Assembly (NCBI GenBank): GCA_030686995.1
Contig: CM060708.1
Span: forward strand, 106,491,044-106,555,043
Length of the DNA: 64,000 bases
Source of the DNA: Artemisia argyi
Lineage: Eukaryota > Streptophyta > Magnoliopsida > Asterales > Asteraceae
Direction of reading: 5' to 3'
Shown here: positions 30,708-43,400 of the stretch, in pieces
How the letters are laid out: each line of letters begins with the position of its first letter
How positions within the stretch are numbered: the first letter of the stretch is position 1
Translations under genes and position numbers: made by a program
Notes under the pieces: generated by a model
What the model was told of the DNA's origin: nothing
Seen by the model: only the letters and a program-made list of their open reading frames with translations
Database searches by the model: none

Positions 30708-33164
30708 TAACCCATGACCTTGAGTCTAGCTACAAGACTCGTAAATAAAGAAAAGCGCTTCTTGGGAGGCAACCCATGTTTTGTGTGATTTTATTTGTTT
30801 GTTTGTTATTTGCTTCCATATGCATGCTTAATTTTTATTGTTGGTTGATCATGTTTCTAAACTAAATATTTGTTGTTTTGGCTTAGTCTTAACTCCACTT
30901 AAAAGTATTTTTGCAAAAGATAAGTGTAAGGGGAAACCCCAAATATGTTTTTAAGAAACAAACCGATCATGATTCTCCACAATATTAAATGAACATGTGT
31001 ATTCGTATTTGTTAGAGTCAAATGCTTGTATTGAGTCATAATGAAGTTTTGCAGGATTTTCCAGGAAGTAGGACCAAGTTTTTCCAGAAATTTTCCGAAA
31101 ACTTAACATAAGGATTTATGCAGGTCAATTCTGACGGCGTCAGGGGTTTACTCTTGACGGTGTCAGGTGTAAAAATCTGGAAATTTTACCAGTTTTGTTT
31201 TTCTAACGGAGTCTGATGGTTTTTGTGAATTATTAAGTTTTATAATTTCCAGGAGATCTGCAAACTTCATTCCACAAGCATTATATCTTATCTTGTTTTC
31301 TAGGATTTAGTAACTTATATAGAATGCCGCCGATTTTACGCGAGGTTGTCTTGTCTATTTTATCAGGTTTTACAGGTTATGTACGACAAGAAGATGATTT
31401 ACATTCTGGAAGGGGAGCTTTGATTGTTCATTTTCTTGGAGGAAGATTTAACCTGGCCACCCTATTATCCATACCGAGCGAATCAGGGGAGTATTTGATT
31501 TCATTCTCTTTACTTTTTTTCACTTTTACATTCTTTACTTGAACATTGGGGACAATGTTCATCTTAAGTGTAAGGGGAGGGTAAAAAAATGATACCATAC
31601 ATATGCACTTTCGCTTGAGTTTGTTTTGTTTGATAGTAGATGTGTAATAAAACTATGAGAAATACTTGTTAGTGCAATTTTAGCGCCAAATTTAAAATTT
31701 TTTACAACATTTAGGAGTGAAACTTTAGCCATAGCAAGCGTCTCATGGATATGAGATTGTATGACTAGCACATAACCGTATATTCAGAAAAATTTTCCAC
31801 CCAAATATGTGAGGTTCGCCTTTAGATTTGATAGGAAAAGCATTTACTATTAGTGCTTATGAGTGTACCGGTAGCATTTAGATTCTAGAACTTGCGTTAG
31901 TGATGCATCCCGAGACCGCTAGTGAGACTACATTCGTGTAGTAGGATTTACTACATGATAAGAGGCATTAGGATTACCCTTGTGTTAAACCCATATCATA
32001 ATTACTTGACCATTTAATTCATATTACTTGGCTAGTTAAGTCAACTAATTTTTCCCACACCCTTAGCGTTGTACTCATTTTTAGTACACGAAACCCCTAG
32101 TACACCCCTCCTAACCTATCTTTTCGTTTCTAACTTTAAGCATTTTACTTAAAGGAAGAATTTGTTACACCCCACTTAAATGTACACCCAAATCGCCTTA
32201 GCCTTCCGTGTATGCGCTCATTTTTAGTGCATTATTGTTATTTGTAAAACCCTAAGTTAACTATCTAATTGATTACATGGTTGCTAAGTCGAGTCATATC
32301 CTTGTACATATTATTTTGGGACAATTGGAACTCATGGGTAAGTACTTATTTTATGGAGTAATGGGGAAGAACATCATTTATTACCCCCATATGTACGTTA
32401 ATCTTAAAAGTGCTCCAAGTGTTTTGATTTTCTTAATTCGAGTCATTAGATTAGTTTATTGTAAAGTATGTAAAAATTCAAGTGTAAGGGGAATGTTCAT
32501 CCCCTATGATGTATTATTTTGGATGGTAGGGTAAGAGTGTATGAAAAAAAATCAAAAAAATCAAAAAAATCAAGAAAAAGAAAAAGAAAATAGAAAAAGG
32601 AAAAGAGAAAAAACATACGGACTACCATCTCGTTTTATTCTATGTTCATTTTATGTTTTTGTTATTTTTCATTTATTAGCTTAAGTCGAGTCTAGTCTTG
32701 GCTTAGCAACGCCATCTTGTACATGTAATTAACCAAGATTGTTAACTCGCCACCAGTAAAACTTCCTTTATCCAACAAAACCGTGTATTTCATATCCCTA
32801 TACCTAACGTTACAACCCTTTAAAAGACCTCTTTGATAGTTTATCCTAGGTGCTTACGCCATGTGGTGGAGGTTTGATCCTTTCTCAAGCCTATGGTAAT
32901 CTATTTTGCTATGACAGGTAGTGAGAGATATCTTCCGTTTCCATATTGTAATTTACACTTTATTACACCCGAGAGATGTGAGTATCTAAACACTATTTGT
33001 GAGATGCTAGTATATGACCTCCGTGCTTGTCTATTGGTCTTTAGTGGAACGATTATTTGTTGTAATTACTTTTATATTAGTGTTAAATGACCCCTAACTT
33101 GTCTTTTGAGTAGAATAAAAGTGCATTTGCTTGAGGACAAGCAAATCTCAAGTGTAAGGGTATA
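30708..33164 (+). other. Long non-coding interior of the LARD element and polypurine tract
   Basis: It begins after the ORF with a short hairpin-like ttgggaggcaaccca (30762-30776). Two further palindrome motifs lie at about 31131 and 31153. A repeated phrase 'agtgtaagggg(a)' occurs near 30927, 31567, 32480 and 33150; the last copy abuts the 3' LTR as the polypurine tract. ORFs here (for example 31324 and 32277) are short, differ from the inverted copy and are probably not genes. Confidence 0.6.
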
Positions 33165-34571
33165 TGATGAGGCGAAAAATGATCCGTTTTTAGGGGGTCA
33201 TTTAAGCCCGAATTCGAATTTATTTGATCAAATATTGCCCTAAATCGTTCCTTTTGTGATTTTAGGTATTTTGGGAGAGAAATCTGGAAAAGGAAGCAAT
33301 TCGGACGTTTTTGGAGCATAAAAGTGAAGAAAACGCCAAAGTCTTAATTTTCCATGCTAGGAACAGTAGGTGACGGCGTCAAGAGCAATCCTCTGACGGC
33401 GTCAAGAGCAGAAGTCCATGACGACCCAGTACAGATTTGACGGCGTCACGAAGGAAGGGCGTCAAGAGTAAAAGAGTCATGACGGCCTGGAATTGTTTAA
33501 GTCTTGACGGCGTCAAATGTAGATCAAGGCAGTCCGAGAATAGTTTTGGCGGCGAGGTGACGGCGTCACAATGTTTGTCTTGACGCCGTCAGACCTATTT
33601 TTCTATATATAGTTTTCTAATTTTCACACATAAGAGAGAGAAGTTTTGGAGAAACCCTAAGTACGATTTTGGTGTAACTTTACAGGTTTTTCAAGGGTTC
33701 CAAACCCTTGATACCTTGCATGTTTAATCAAGATAAGTGTTCCTTTAAGTCAATCAATATGTCTATGTGTTGGTTGTCTATATCTTGTTCTTGTCTTAAT
33801 TCCATCATGCTAGGCTAGATCTATCTTGTGTTTGCTTAGATCTAATGAAACCTAGATGTTAATTATGTGTTGATTACTTGTTTATTCTTGTCTTGGATGA
33901 ATGATTTATATGTTAGGCTTAAGAAAACTGGCAGATCTCCAATTGGTAACATGCTTGAACGTCTTAAGAAACATGAACCGAGGCGCACTAGGTCTTTATT
34001 GGTTGTATTTAATGCATGAGCCACTGTTTACAATCCCTATAGTTGTGTTGGGCATGGTGTAGGAGGAGATAAGAGCTCATAGAATTAGGGAGTTATGTGT
34101 GCCACCCCATGAATGATATTAAGGAATACGATCCGTCATCCATGCAATTATAACAAGTAATTAACGTGTAAAATATGTCTAGGGAGTAGTGAAATCTAAG
34201 TAAACACATTTTCTCCAATTACTGCTCACAACTTTAGTATAATTTAGTTTATTTTCTTTTTTTGTATTTTATTTTGATTGCTTCTTAGTATTGGGTTAGT
34301 TGATTAGCAACTAATTCCGCCCAAATCCTTCAAACCCCGAGATTTTAATTGCTTTCATAAAAATATAAAAATACAAAAATAATCATCCCTCACCTTTAGC
34401 ACTAGTAATTAGGTTTTCTAATCCTAGCGACACTATTCCTAAGCTGAACGATCAATCCCCCGGTACTTGTCACTATACTATACTACAACGATCAGGTACA
34501 CTGCCTGGTGGGGGTTGTAAGCTTCTCGAGATCCCTCGAGAGGTAAAGCCTGTTGCGATTCCCACGCATCA
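33165..34571 (+). repeat. LARD 3' LTR (1407 bp)
   Basis: Partner of 28117-29523, same length, about 13 substitutions. It ends CCCACGCATCA followed by target duplication gtact. Confidence 0.95.
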
Positions 34572-34576
34572 GTACT

Positions 34577-34873
34577 CTTTAGAAAACCTTCTGGCACGTC
34601 ACGTGTATTTGATTTATCCACCTCTTTGTCAAGTCATGACGCCGTCACTAGCAACCTGTGACGCCGTTATGTGCAATTTCCAGCATGATTTTGAGACTTT
34701 GTCGTTTTCTTCACTTTTTCGCTCCAAAAACGTCCAAATTGCTTCCTTTTGTAAATTTCCTCTCAAAAGTACCTAAAATGACAAAAGGAACAATTTAGGG
34801 CAATATTTGATCAAATAATCTCGACTTTGGCCTTAAATGACCCCCCAAAAGCGGTACACTTTTCACTTCATCA
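34577..34873 (-). mobile_element. LARD-family 5' LTR, minus orientation, second part
   Basis: Resumes the LTR begun at 26973 after the nested element. It holds two more TGACGCCGT motifs (about 34638 and 34660) and ends ...cacttcatca, the complement of the LTR start TGATGAAGTG. The bases outside (aaaac) do not match those outside 2863 (ttttc), so no target duplication can be shown for this old element. Confidence 0.8.
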
Positions 34874-35154
34874 AAAACCCTGTCGGGTTTAGGCGGGAAA
34901 AGTGACTGTTTGAATATTTGAATTTTATATTTATTTCTTTAATAAAAAATTTCTTTTTAATTACAAAAATACTTTTGTAAAAATGTTTTCACATAAAAAT
35001 GTGAAGTTTTGTGAACAATAAATTCTTTGATCCCTTAACTAAGTTGGTAAAGTTTATTCATACCTTAAGTGATGTTGTAGTCGAAAACGAGTTTTCTCGA
35101 TTAATAACTTATTAGTCGTAGTTTTACGTAACGTGTATTTATATTTTGTGATTA

Positions 35155-37112
35155 TCAAAACGTGTAGCGGTGTAGAGACCGGATAATGCAAATGATGTTT
35201 TTGACAATATTTGTATTGGCACAAGTATCCTTTCGAAATGTAACTTCTAAATCAGCATCACAAAATTGTCCTATAGAGATGAGACTGTGACCAAGTCCTT
35301 CAACATAGTAAACCCGTATGATTGTAAAATTCTTGTGTTCGAAATACCCGCAACCAAGCATAGGCACGAAGTGGTCATTCCTAAACCGAACAATGCCCAG
35401 AAGCTTTTTAACATAGTTAGCAAGAAGTTTGAGGTTTCCGTTCATATGTTTGGAGCAACTTGATTCGATGTACCAGAGGCATATCTAAACGACCTCAGCC
35501 AGTCCATATGTGTCGTAAGTAGGTGCAGCATCAGCTTCAAGGTCTAATACAACCTCTTTCAACTTTGCCATGAAAATACAGCTTGCACTTATGTCTAATT
35601 CCTCTTCTCCGTCTACATTAGCCAGAAAATCGTATTCCTCAGCTGTCAAGGGAACCCAACAACATCCTACTTACACAACATCATCTTTTTCTTGTGATAC
35701 TCAAAATCACGCGCCCCACATTTCTCATTAGATTCCTTAGCACGATGTCTAAAACCCCTATAGTTGTAGCAACGAATACTTGAAGTCATATTCCTCTACA
35801 ACATATTTCCCATTTTTAGTATTCCCAATTCCAGTATTCCCAAATATCCATGTATTGCCAACAGCCCCTGTATTCCCAACATTCTGACGTGGAGGTGCAT
35901 AATTCATTTTTGTTGTAGGAAACCTTGAAGGGTTGTAACCAACAGTGTGCCTTGGTTTGATGAATATCTCAATTGATTATTGGTGGGTGTTGAGTAATTA
36001 CGAGTGATATCTCTAGAAAGAAGTGACATAGCAGTGTTGAGATCTTGATATGGATCGGGTTCTGTATTTGCAACGACTCCAGTTGCTTTTGGTGTTGAGT
36101 ACTAAGGTAGTAATGGTGAATAAGCATGTTCAGGTGTAGCATATACATTAGTTGTGTAAGTTGGAGCAGGTGCTACATAAGCAGTGGTTGAGTATGCAGG
36201 TGTTGGTGCCTCATAAGCAGATGAACAATAAGTAGGTGTGGGTAATGCATATCTAGACTGTGCATAGCTAGTGTACTATGGAAGAGATGGTGTTGGCGCT
36301 TGATGCTTGTGTGATTGAGGTGTAGCAGATGCTTGATTATTGTATAGTGGTATGGGGTAGTTAGAAGAAGTGTTTACAACAAGTGCGAGAGGATCATACT
36401 TACGTCTCTCAAGTCAACTTTCACATCATTGGCTTCATCCTAATTTTGAAACAAGATATCAAAGATCTGATGAAATCAATCTTATTGAAGTACTTATACT
36501 GCTTAACTTGGGTAACAACGTTTCCTTTCAGGTTGGAGAGACAGAAGAAACTTGATGTTGAAAATGAGATTTTCAAATTTGATGTTGTTCCGGTTCAAGT
36601 CGTTAATGATCTTTGTAAATCATAGATAATATGACTCAATAATTTCCCCTAGTTTAGACATAAATTTCTCCTATTCCCATAAGAGAGTTAATTTTTTCTC
36701 TAATATTCCTACTTCCGTTCCCTGCATTTGACGTTTAATAGCCTTCCATATCTCAAAATCACTCGGATAACTATCAACAGTTGAGTAGATATCATTAGGT
36801 AACCCAAACAAAATGATGTTAATTTCTTTTTTTGTCTGCATTGACTTGAGCATCTTAAGCAACAGATAAATATGAGGCATGTTGGATACGGGTAGTTTCA
36901 GCAGTCGGAGGTGTAGCATTAGGATTAGCTTGTATGGTGACTTCCCAATGGACATAAGGACCTTTGAGTATTGAATCAAGAATCAGTTTTCCATTGTCTT
37001 TCTCATCCATGAACCAAATCATACGACTTTTTCACTGAGTGTAGCTACCACGAGCAAGCATAAGTGAACGGTTTTCAGAACCGGCATTGAAAATATCAAC
37101 TTGAGTAGTCAT
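35155..37112 (-). pseudogene. Decayed Ty1/copia gag-protease remnant
   Basis: Starting near ATG 37110-37112 (MTTQVDIFNAGSENRSLMLARG), pieces in several frames follow copia order: a gag domain (36671-36979: IIL-FGLPNDIYSTVDSYPSDFEIW... type), an acidic LANVDGEEELDISASCIFMAKL segment (about 35550-35640), and protease to pre-integrase (35155-35445: MNGNLKLLANYVKKLLG, VYYVEGLGHSLISIGQFCDADLEV). Many stops and frame changes are present. Integrase, RT and the other LTR are missing. Leftward it fades before the LARD LTR end at 34873. Short frames on the plus strand here are shadows. Confidence 0.75.
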
Positions 37113-38141
37113 GATGATAAAGTATGTGAACGATAATGGATCGTGATAGTTAAAGAGTGATTATGTTATTTGATTCTGGTCGAAATGTGTTAACGTTGTT
37201 AATCCCGATGATTAAAGTGTTGAAAGTTTGTAAATTTTATGGTTTCAACCAAGAATTAGGGTTTATGAGTAGAAATGGTTCACGAACTCGTTTAACTTTG
37301 ACTTAACTCACTAGATTTATGTATGAACTCACCAAATCCAATTACAAACGCGCTATATATGATAAAACTCGCTATATTGGTGAACTTAGTGTATAAACTC
37401 GCCAAACAAGCCAAAAACTCGTATATAGTGTGTAAGCCTAACTTGCCAAAAGAAGAACTCACTATATTATATAGGACACACTAACTTGCCAAACAAGCTC
37501 TCTATATGTAACTCTCCATATTTAGGGTTTTGACTTTTGACCAATACACAAACTCGCCAATATATGAAGACTATAAACTCGCCAAATGTTGTTTTGAACG
37601 CAACATTTCAAACAACTGCCACATTTTGAATTCGTTTCTTTTGCACAAATCTCTTCTACAATCATAAAAATGCAAACTTTTAGATCGAAGCACGTGAAAT
37701 AATCAATACATAAAGTTGACGAAATAGTAAACACGCAAAGATAGACCAAAAGATTCAAATTTTGATGTTTTTGATTCGTTTTTCTTGTACAACCACGTTC
37801 TAAAACACAAACATATCCTTCACAACGTAAGCTATGATGATTAACTTTCAAGAACTAGTCGTTTTGAAACTAAAAGTACATGTTTTGAGAACTTATCTTA
37901 CAAACTCGCCAAAAACAATAAAAAGTTCAAATTTTTAGGTTTAAAGTTTGGATATTTTTGTGTAACTTTGTTCTAAAACACAAGATTCATCTTTATAACT
38001 ATTGCTATATTGATAACCTTGCAAGAACAAGGTTGTTTGGCACACAAAATACATGTTTAAGAAGTAGGACTCACGAACTCACCAAAACTAGTACAAAATT
38101 CGAATTTTATCAACAAAAGACACACTTCTAAGTCATGATTA
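37113..38141 (-). other. Leader region of the copia remnant, with AACTCGCCAA-like repeats
   Basis: About 1 kb between gag start and primer-binding site. Between 37290 and 38090 the phrase actcgccaa or a close variant (actcaccaa, acttgccaa) recurs at least ten times at irregular spacing. No reliable ORF. Confidence 0.6.
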
Positions 38142-38157
38142 GGCTCTTGATATCAAA
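38142..38157 (-). promoter_or_regulatory. Primer-binding site of the copia remnant
   Basis: Minus-strand TTTGATATCAAGAGCC abuts the LTR and is a variant of the TGGTATCAGAGC initiator-Met type. Confidence 0.6.
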
Positions 38158-38574
38158 TGTAAGGTCACTTAAATATGATATCATTCACATAATATAAGCT
38201 AGTTTAGATAGAAAAGGAGAGAGAAAGACAGAAATATTATTAGAGAGAAGATGGTGATACAAGAGAGAAGTGCACACTTACACGCTTGACACACTCACAA
38301 ATGAGATATGTGATTGTTTATATGCCTATGGTCAGGCATTGGTGGACTCTAAACATGGAAAACTTTGCAAGAAAATTATATGTGAGCCGGTTATGAACGT
38401 TTTGTGAAATAATACAGTGGGGTTTTTGCATATATATTTTTTCGAAAATGCATAATTGCATATATATCCAAAGTATGCATAAAAATTATTGTATTATGTG
38501 CATCAAAAACTTGTACAAATGATATATATGCAATTATTCACTTTGGGATGGATATATATGCAATTTTCCCTACA
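38158..38574 (-). repeat. 5' LTR of the copia remnant (417 bp)
   Basis: On the minus strand it starts TGTAGGGAAAATTGC and ends AGTGACCTTACA, an imperfect terminal inverted repeat. The U3 side holds three variants of gcatatatat(cc) around 38420-38565. It lies about 215 bp before the TATA-like site of the BRO1-domain gene, transcribed in the opposite direction. Confidence 0.7.
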
Positions 38575-38830
38575 GTTGTCAGGTTAAAAGATAGTCGGTT
38601 TGATATTTTGAGTCCATTGACTAAAATATTGCTAGAAAAAACTTGTAACAAGTTTCAACCGACCAAAACTAACACATTGGTTAGTGAGAAAACTAACTAA
38701 ACTAAACTAGTTAACTGCAAGAAAAGTTATGTTACCATTTAAAGCAAACAAAAAAACACAACACACACGTCTTCTTACTCACACAACTAATCATATATAT
38801 CCGACCTCATCCTGCTTCCTTCTCTTCTTC
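38575..38830 (+). promoter_or_regulatory. Putative promoter of the BRO1-domain gene
   Basis: This is all the sequence left between the copia LTR and the CT-rich leader. A TATA-like catatatatc lies at 38789-38798, followed by ttctcttcttcttcttcc. The start site is inferred, not shown. Confidence 0.5.
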
Positions 38831-40423
38831 TTCTTCCCAATTATTAATATTTAATTCACTCTCTTTCTCTCTCATCCAGATCGAATTCTTGATCATCTCA
38901 ACTGTTTTAACCAACTTCAACTACCCACAAAAAACATTTCTTCTGCATTTTTTCAAACTTTCAGTTTTTATGGTTTCTTTTTTCATCATGGATACATAAA
39001 GATTTCATCTTTTCAAGGTATGATTGGTTTTGTCAAGTGGGTTTTGGTTTATGATTCAATTGGACCTGAATTGTGTTTAAAAGTTAGTTAATTTGGTTGG
39101 GTTAGTTGAGAATTTCGTTAATTTTGTTATGGGTTAGAATCCCTTTTTGTTATGTGTTTGTTAATTAGTCTTTTGTGATCAAGATTGGAACTTTTGTGAA
39201 ATGGGGTGTGAATTATGGTTCATTTTAGCTGAATTTTGTTTGAAAGTTAGTTAATTTTGCTATGATGATGTTGTTGCTTGCTAATTAGTAATTTCCTGTC
39301 TATATTCAAAATTGTAATTTGTTTAAAGTTTAAACCATGATTTCCGACCTTTTGGCCGACTAATCCATAAGGTTTGAGACGGAAGACTAAAACCGGGTAG
39401 GGGAGATTGGCGCGGCCATGGGTTATGAAAATGGTTTATGGAAACAAGGTAAATTTGTTAGGTTTGGTGAAAATTGGATTAATGTGTTTTAGGGAGAATG
39501 TAGTTTTTTTAATTACAATTTGTGTCACTTTAAGCCAAGATGTTGTTGTTGCTTGCTAATTACTCATTTGGGATTATTTATTCATATAAGTAAAGCTTGT
39601 ATTGTATTGTTTCTCAGCTTCTTGCTTAAAAGAATTGTGTGGCCAAGAATAAAAGGGACAGAACTAAAAAGGACCTTTTATGAACCAAGCATTTATTAAG
39701 GGTTTTGTAACTTGAGGTTGGTATTCATATGAATGAAATAATATATTATGCTAATTGCTATGGTTTATTGTTGTTTTTATTTTTGTCTGATATGTACTTT
39801 GTAATGAAATTTATATATGGTGTTGTATTTAGTATTCCCAATTGTTTGCTGTCTTTATTCTGATGAACCAGAAACCAGAACACACCTGTCACTTTATCAT
39901 GCGTTTCTTGTGATATTACTCACACTTTAGGGAACTTTTTCGTCTTCCTGCTGTGAATTTTCATATCTCATCTATACTTGTATTAGTTGTATGTTATTAA
40001 CATTTGAAGGGTATTTGTTTTTTAATAATAAAATGTATAGTGCCGTGTGAACAAATTTTTTACATTGTGCTCGTGAGTAGTCTACTGCTTTTTAGTTGAA
40101 CATTTATGTGGTTTGCCAATTGCCACTCTGTGACTTATTTACTGGTAATAAATTTTAATTTTTCTAGGTGAACTAAAACCATATCTTTTCAACTGAATTT
40201 CATTTCTTTATTGGTTGTGGCCCAGGTTCAGTTTGGTTATGTGCAGAGAGAAATAAATTTGATAGTATATCATCAAAAGAATATGTATGCATCCCCATGT
40301 ACAAATTTCTCTTTCATCAACTTATTTTTCTATTGTGCTGTTTATAGAATCCATAACTTGGTGAGGAGCATCATTTATATTAACCTTGGGCTGGAAGATA
40401 TATAAAAGACCACATACTATAAT
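38825..40423 (+). other. 5' UTR exon and long 5' UTR intron of the BRO1-domain gene
   Basis: The first exon is probably ~38825-39017, CT-rich, ending caag|gtatga. The intron 39018-40225 ends tggcccag (an alternative acceptor is 40246). The second exon starts at 40226 and reaches the ATG at 40424. A long intron just upstream of the start codon is common in constitutively expressed plant genes and may raise expression. Confidence 0.6.
39335..39415 (-). repeat. SINE fragment in the first intron
   Basis: accatgatttccgaccttttggccgactaatccat... matches the SINE at 19612-19650 nearly exactly, then diverges but keeps ggcg(t/c)ggcca. The A-rich tail is missing and no target duplication is obvious, so it looks truncated. 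Confidence 0.55.
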
Positions 40424-43400
40424 ATGGGATGCTTTGTATCAACCCCGAAGGATACAGGTGGGAGAAGAAGGCCAGGAAACATTGGTGAAGTAGCAGTATT
40501 TGTACCTGGTTTACGGATTCCTAAACCCGTGGATTTTACTGAGTCGCTTGGTGATCATTTGGGAAAAAGTTTAGTGGAACGACTTTCGGCTCTTAGGACA
40601 CGTATAGTTGTAATGGCAGGACAAGAAGCTCCAACTATCACAAGAACACGGAGAAGAAGTGCTACCCAACATGGTTGCTATAAAAAATGACTTTAATATT
40701 GTTGTTAAATGTAATAAAATTATATTTACTGGATGTTTGTTTCGTTTTCAGGAGGCTCAACTTTAGGTGATCTTCTGCAAGCCCTTGAAGATTATTTACC
40801 AGTACTTCTAGGACTGGTTAAAGATGGTAAATCCTGCTCTAAGCTATATTGTATCGGTGGCAGTTTTGACCCAGTTACTTACAAATGGATTGATACAGGC
40901 TGTGTATAATTTCAACCGGATCAAATATAAATAATTAGCTAAAGGAGGAACGGGTCAAATGATTTGAATGCACACGTTACCTAAATGCTTTGTAGTTTAT
41001 ATTTAAAATTAGCACATCAGCTGATTATAAAAACATTAAAAAGAAAAAGAAAAAGTGTTTGTAGATCAACAAGAACCTGTTTTGACTCGTTAGACAACCC
41101 ACCCGACCTGTTCATTTTGCCATCTCTGCTATCTTCGTTGATATATATTATCTATTCATTTGAAACCAGAATTTTTTCTTGACCAATTGCAGGGAGCCCA
41201 TTACAACATAAGGTGCAATTTACGTGGATAAACCAGGAGGATGAATCAGAGGTAAGACAATTGTATAAGTTCTGAAGCAGAAGTTGTTATTTCCTTGTTT
41301 GGCATATTACCATAAATTTTGTGGAACACTATCTTACTACATTTTGTTATAATTTTTCAGGAAACGGGGATGTATAGTGCTTGGTATGAAGTATTATCTG
41401 TTTTGCACTTGATGGCAACTTTATCGTTATCACAAGCTAACTTGCTGCTTCTCCCGAGAACGGGATCGGATGGTTATCTGCCTAAAGTAACCGAAGGTAG
41501 GTGGTGTCACATATACATTAATCAAGGACTTAGATTTCATTCAAAAGTGATAATGCTAATATATGATGCAATTTAATTCTATTAGAATAACTATTTCAAA
41601 CCCACATATGAAGTAATAGATTTGGACAGGTCAATTTGGATAGATTTTTTTATTAAGATCGATAGTCTGAATGTTTATTTTGGAGGTTAGAGATACTTGT
41701 TGACTATTTTCTAGTCCATAATAGTTTGTAAACTATGCAAACATAATATCATAAAATTATGTAATGTAAAATTCCTCTGCAATTATGCATTTTCTGTGGG
41801 TCTTGTGTTTTTGTTACATGACATATGAAAGGCTGTTTTATATCACAGATAGCAGAAGATCAGCAATTGATATTTTGCTAAAGGCAGCCGGATACCTTGA
41901 TTGTGCAGTAAAGCACGTACTTCCACAATTGCCTCCTGAGCTCAGGTTCATATATATTTGTGAATTATATCTCTTATTCAGTTGAACCTGTGCTTTACAT
42001 GAGTTTAAATATAATATTTTGTTTTCTTTTAGGAGAGATTTGCCAGTGGACCTTGCCGAAGGAGTTTTAAGAGCACTCTGCCTTCAAGCACTAGGACAGG
42101 TATTGGCCTACCCATATTTTCTTTTATATAAAACTTTTAACATCCTTAAAATGGGCTGTTGTTCAACATATGTTTATTGTTTTTCATGCTGTTAAACTTG
42201 ATAGGCTTGTAGAAGCAAACTAACAATCATGGTTGAGATGTCTATTAGTTTTAAGATGGGTGTAGTTTCCAAATCAAATTAGGAGAGATGATATAAATTA
42301 GATACGAAAATCTGATATAAAAAAGTATCTTATAGCTGTGTTGCTGTTTTAGCTCTATTTGTTTGAGAATGGTGTAGTTGGTTGAAGTTGCTACATAGGA
42401 CTTGCGATTTCAAATGATGGACATAGGCTGTTCAAGCAACTGAGGTAGAATGGAAGGTCCATTATGTTTACTGAAGCTGACTAATAAGCACAATCGCTAC
42501 ATGTTCATAACTTTATGAAGATACGGGTTCTATTATTTTGCTTCAGCTAACATGACCACATCTTTCACTTCTGTAGTTCTGTAATCTTGACAAACATTTT
42601 CTTTCTGTCAATAAGCACAATCGCCACATGTTCATAACTTTATGAAGATACGGGTTCTATTATTTTGCTTCAGCTAACATGACCACATCTTTCACTTCTG
42701 TAGTTCTGTAATCTTGGCAAACATTTTCTTTCTGTCAGCTACATATTCATTTTGGAGCTAGGTTACATATAAGAAAATACTCTGTTTGGTTTTACCCTAT
42801 ATTTTCCTAGTTCTAGGCAATAATAAGTTTAAAAGATTAATGTTCTTACATGTTTGCAAGAAACTTGTTAGTTGTTGAGGTGGCTATTTGAACCTATTTA
42901 CCTGAAAATGAGTCGATTTGGGATCAGAAATTTTAGTTTACCCCTTTTTACACGTCTTGAAATGCAATTGGCATTTAGGAAAACCATTGACTATGTTTGT
43001 TTAGCTGTTTTCAATGTAACCTAGATCTAACGAGGCATGATTCAGATCTTCCCTTGAACAAACCTGTCGGCTGTTCCAAAAGAATGAAAATTTGTGACTG
43101 TTTACAGAATTGAAAATGCTATTTTCTCTCACTAGAAAATGTGTCCCTATTCTTTACAGAATTAAGAATGATCCATATGTGTCACAGATGTTGCAACTAC
43201 AATCTTGAGGTATCTGATAATTATTCATAAAATAGGAATTCTCGTGAACATGTTCAGTTTCCTTCATATGGGTATTTAGTTCAGCAAGGTTGTCGTGATG
43301 AATATTGCATAGGTGTTAATGGTGACCTTGTAACCAGTGGCGGAACTTGAATATGTTTCTTGGGAGGGCAAAGTGTTATTCTTTGATTTTGGGAGGGCCA

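Larger units (their letters stand above)
28117..34571 (+). mobile_element. Complete non-autonomous LTR element (LARD type), 6455 bp
   Basis: Two LTRs of exactly 1407 bp (28117-29523 and 33165-34571) differ by about 13 substitutions and no indel by eye. A perfect target duplication gtact flanks it (28112-28116, 34572-34576). The interior has a TGGCGCCG primer-binding site, one ORF (29706-30707), about 2.4 kb of non-coding sequence and the tract agtgtaaggg before the 3' LTR. There is no gag with zinc knuckle, RT, RNase H or integrase, so mobility must depend on another element. It inserted into the U3 of a relative in opposite orientation and is the youngest event in this nest apart from possibly the copia insertion. 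Confidence 0.95.

Noticed and set aside
31324..33319. Several 65-85 codon ORFs in the LARD interior
   Set aside because: The homologous stretch at 16530-18470 does not keep these frames, so they are unlikely to be genes.
2858..34878. Target-site duplication for the old minus LARD element
   Set aside because: Flanking pentamers ttttc and aaaac do not match and one LTR end is mutated; no claim made.
36370..36625. Two plus-strand ORFs in the copia remnant
   Set aside because: They lie opposite decayed gag sequence, overlap each other in different frames and show no domain; judged to be shadows.
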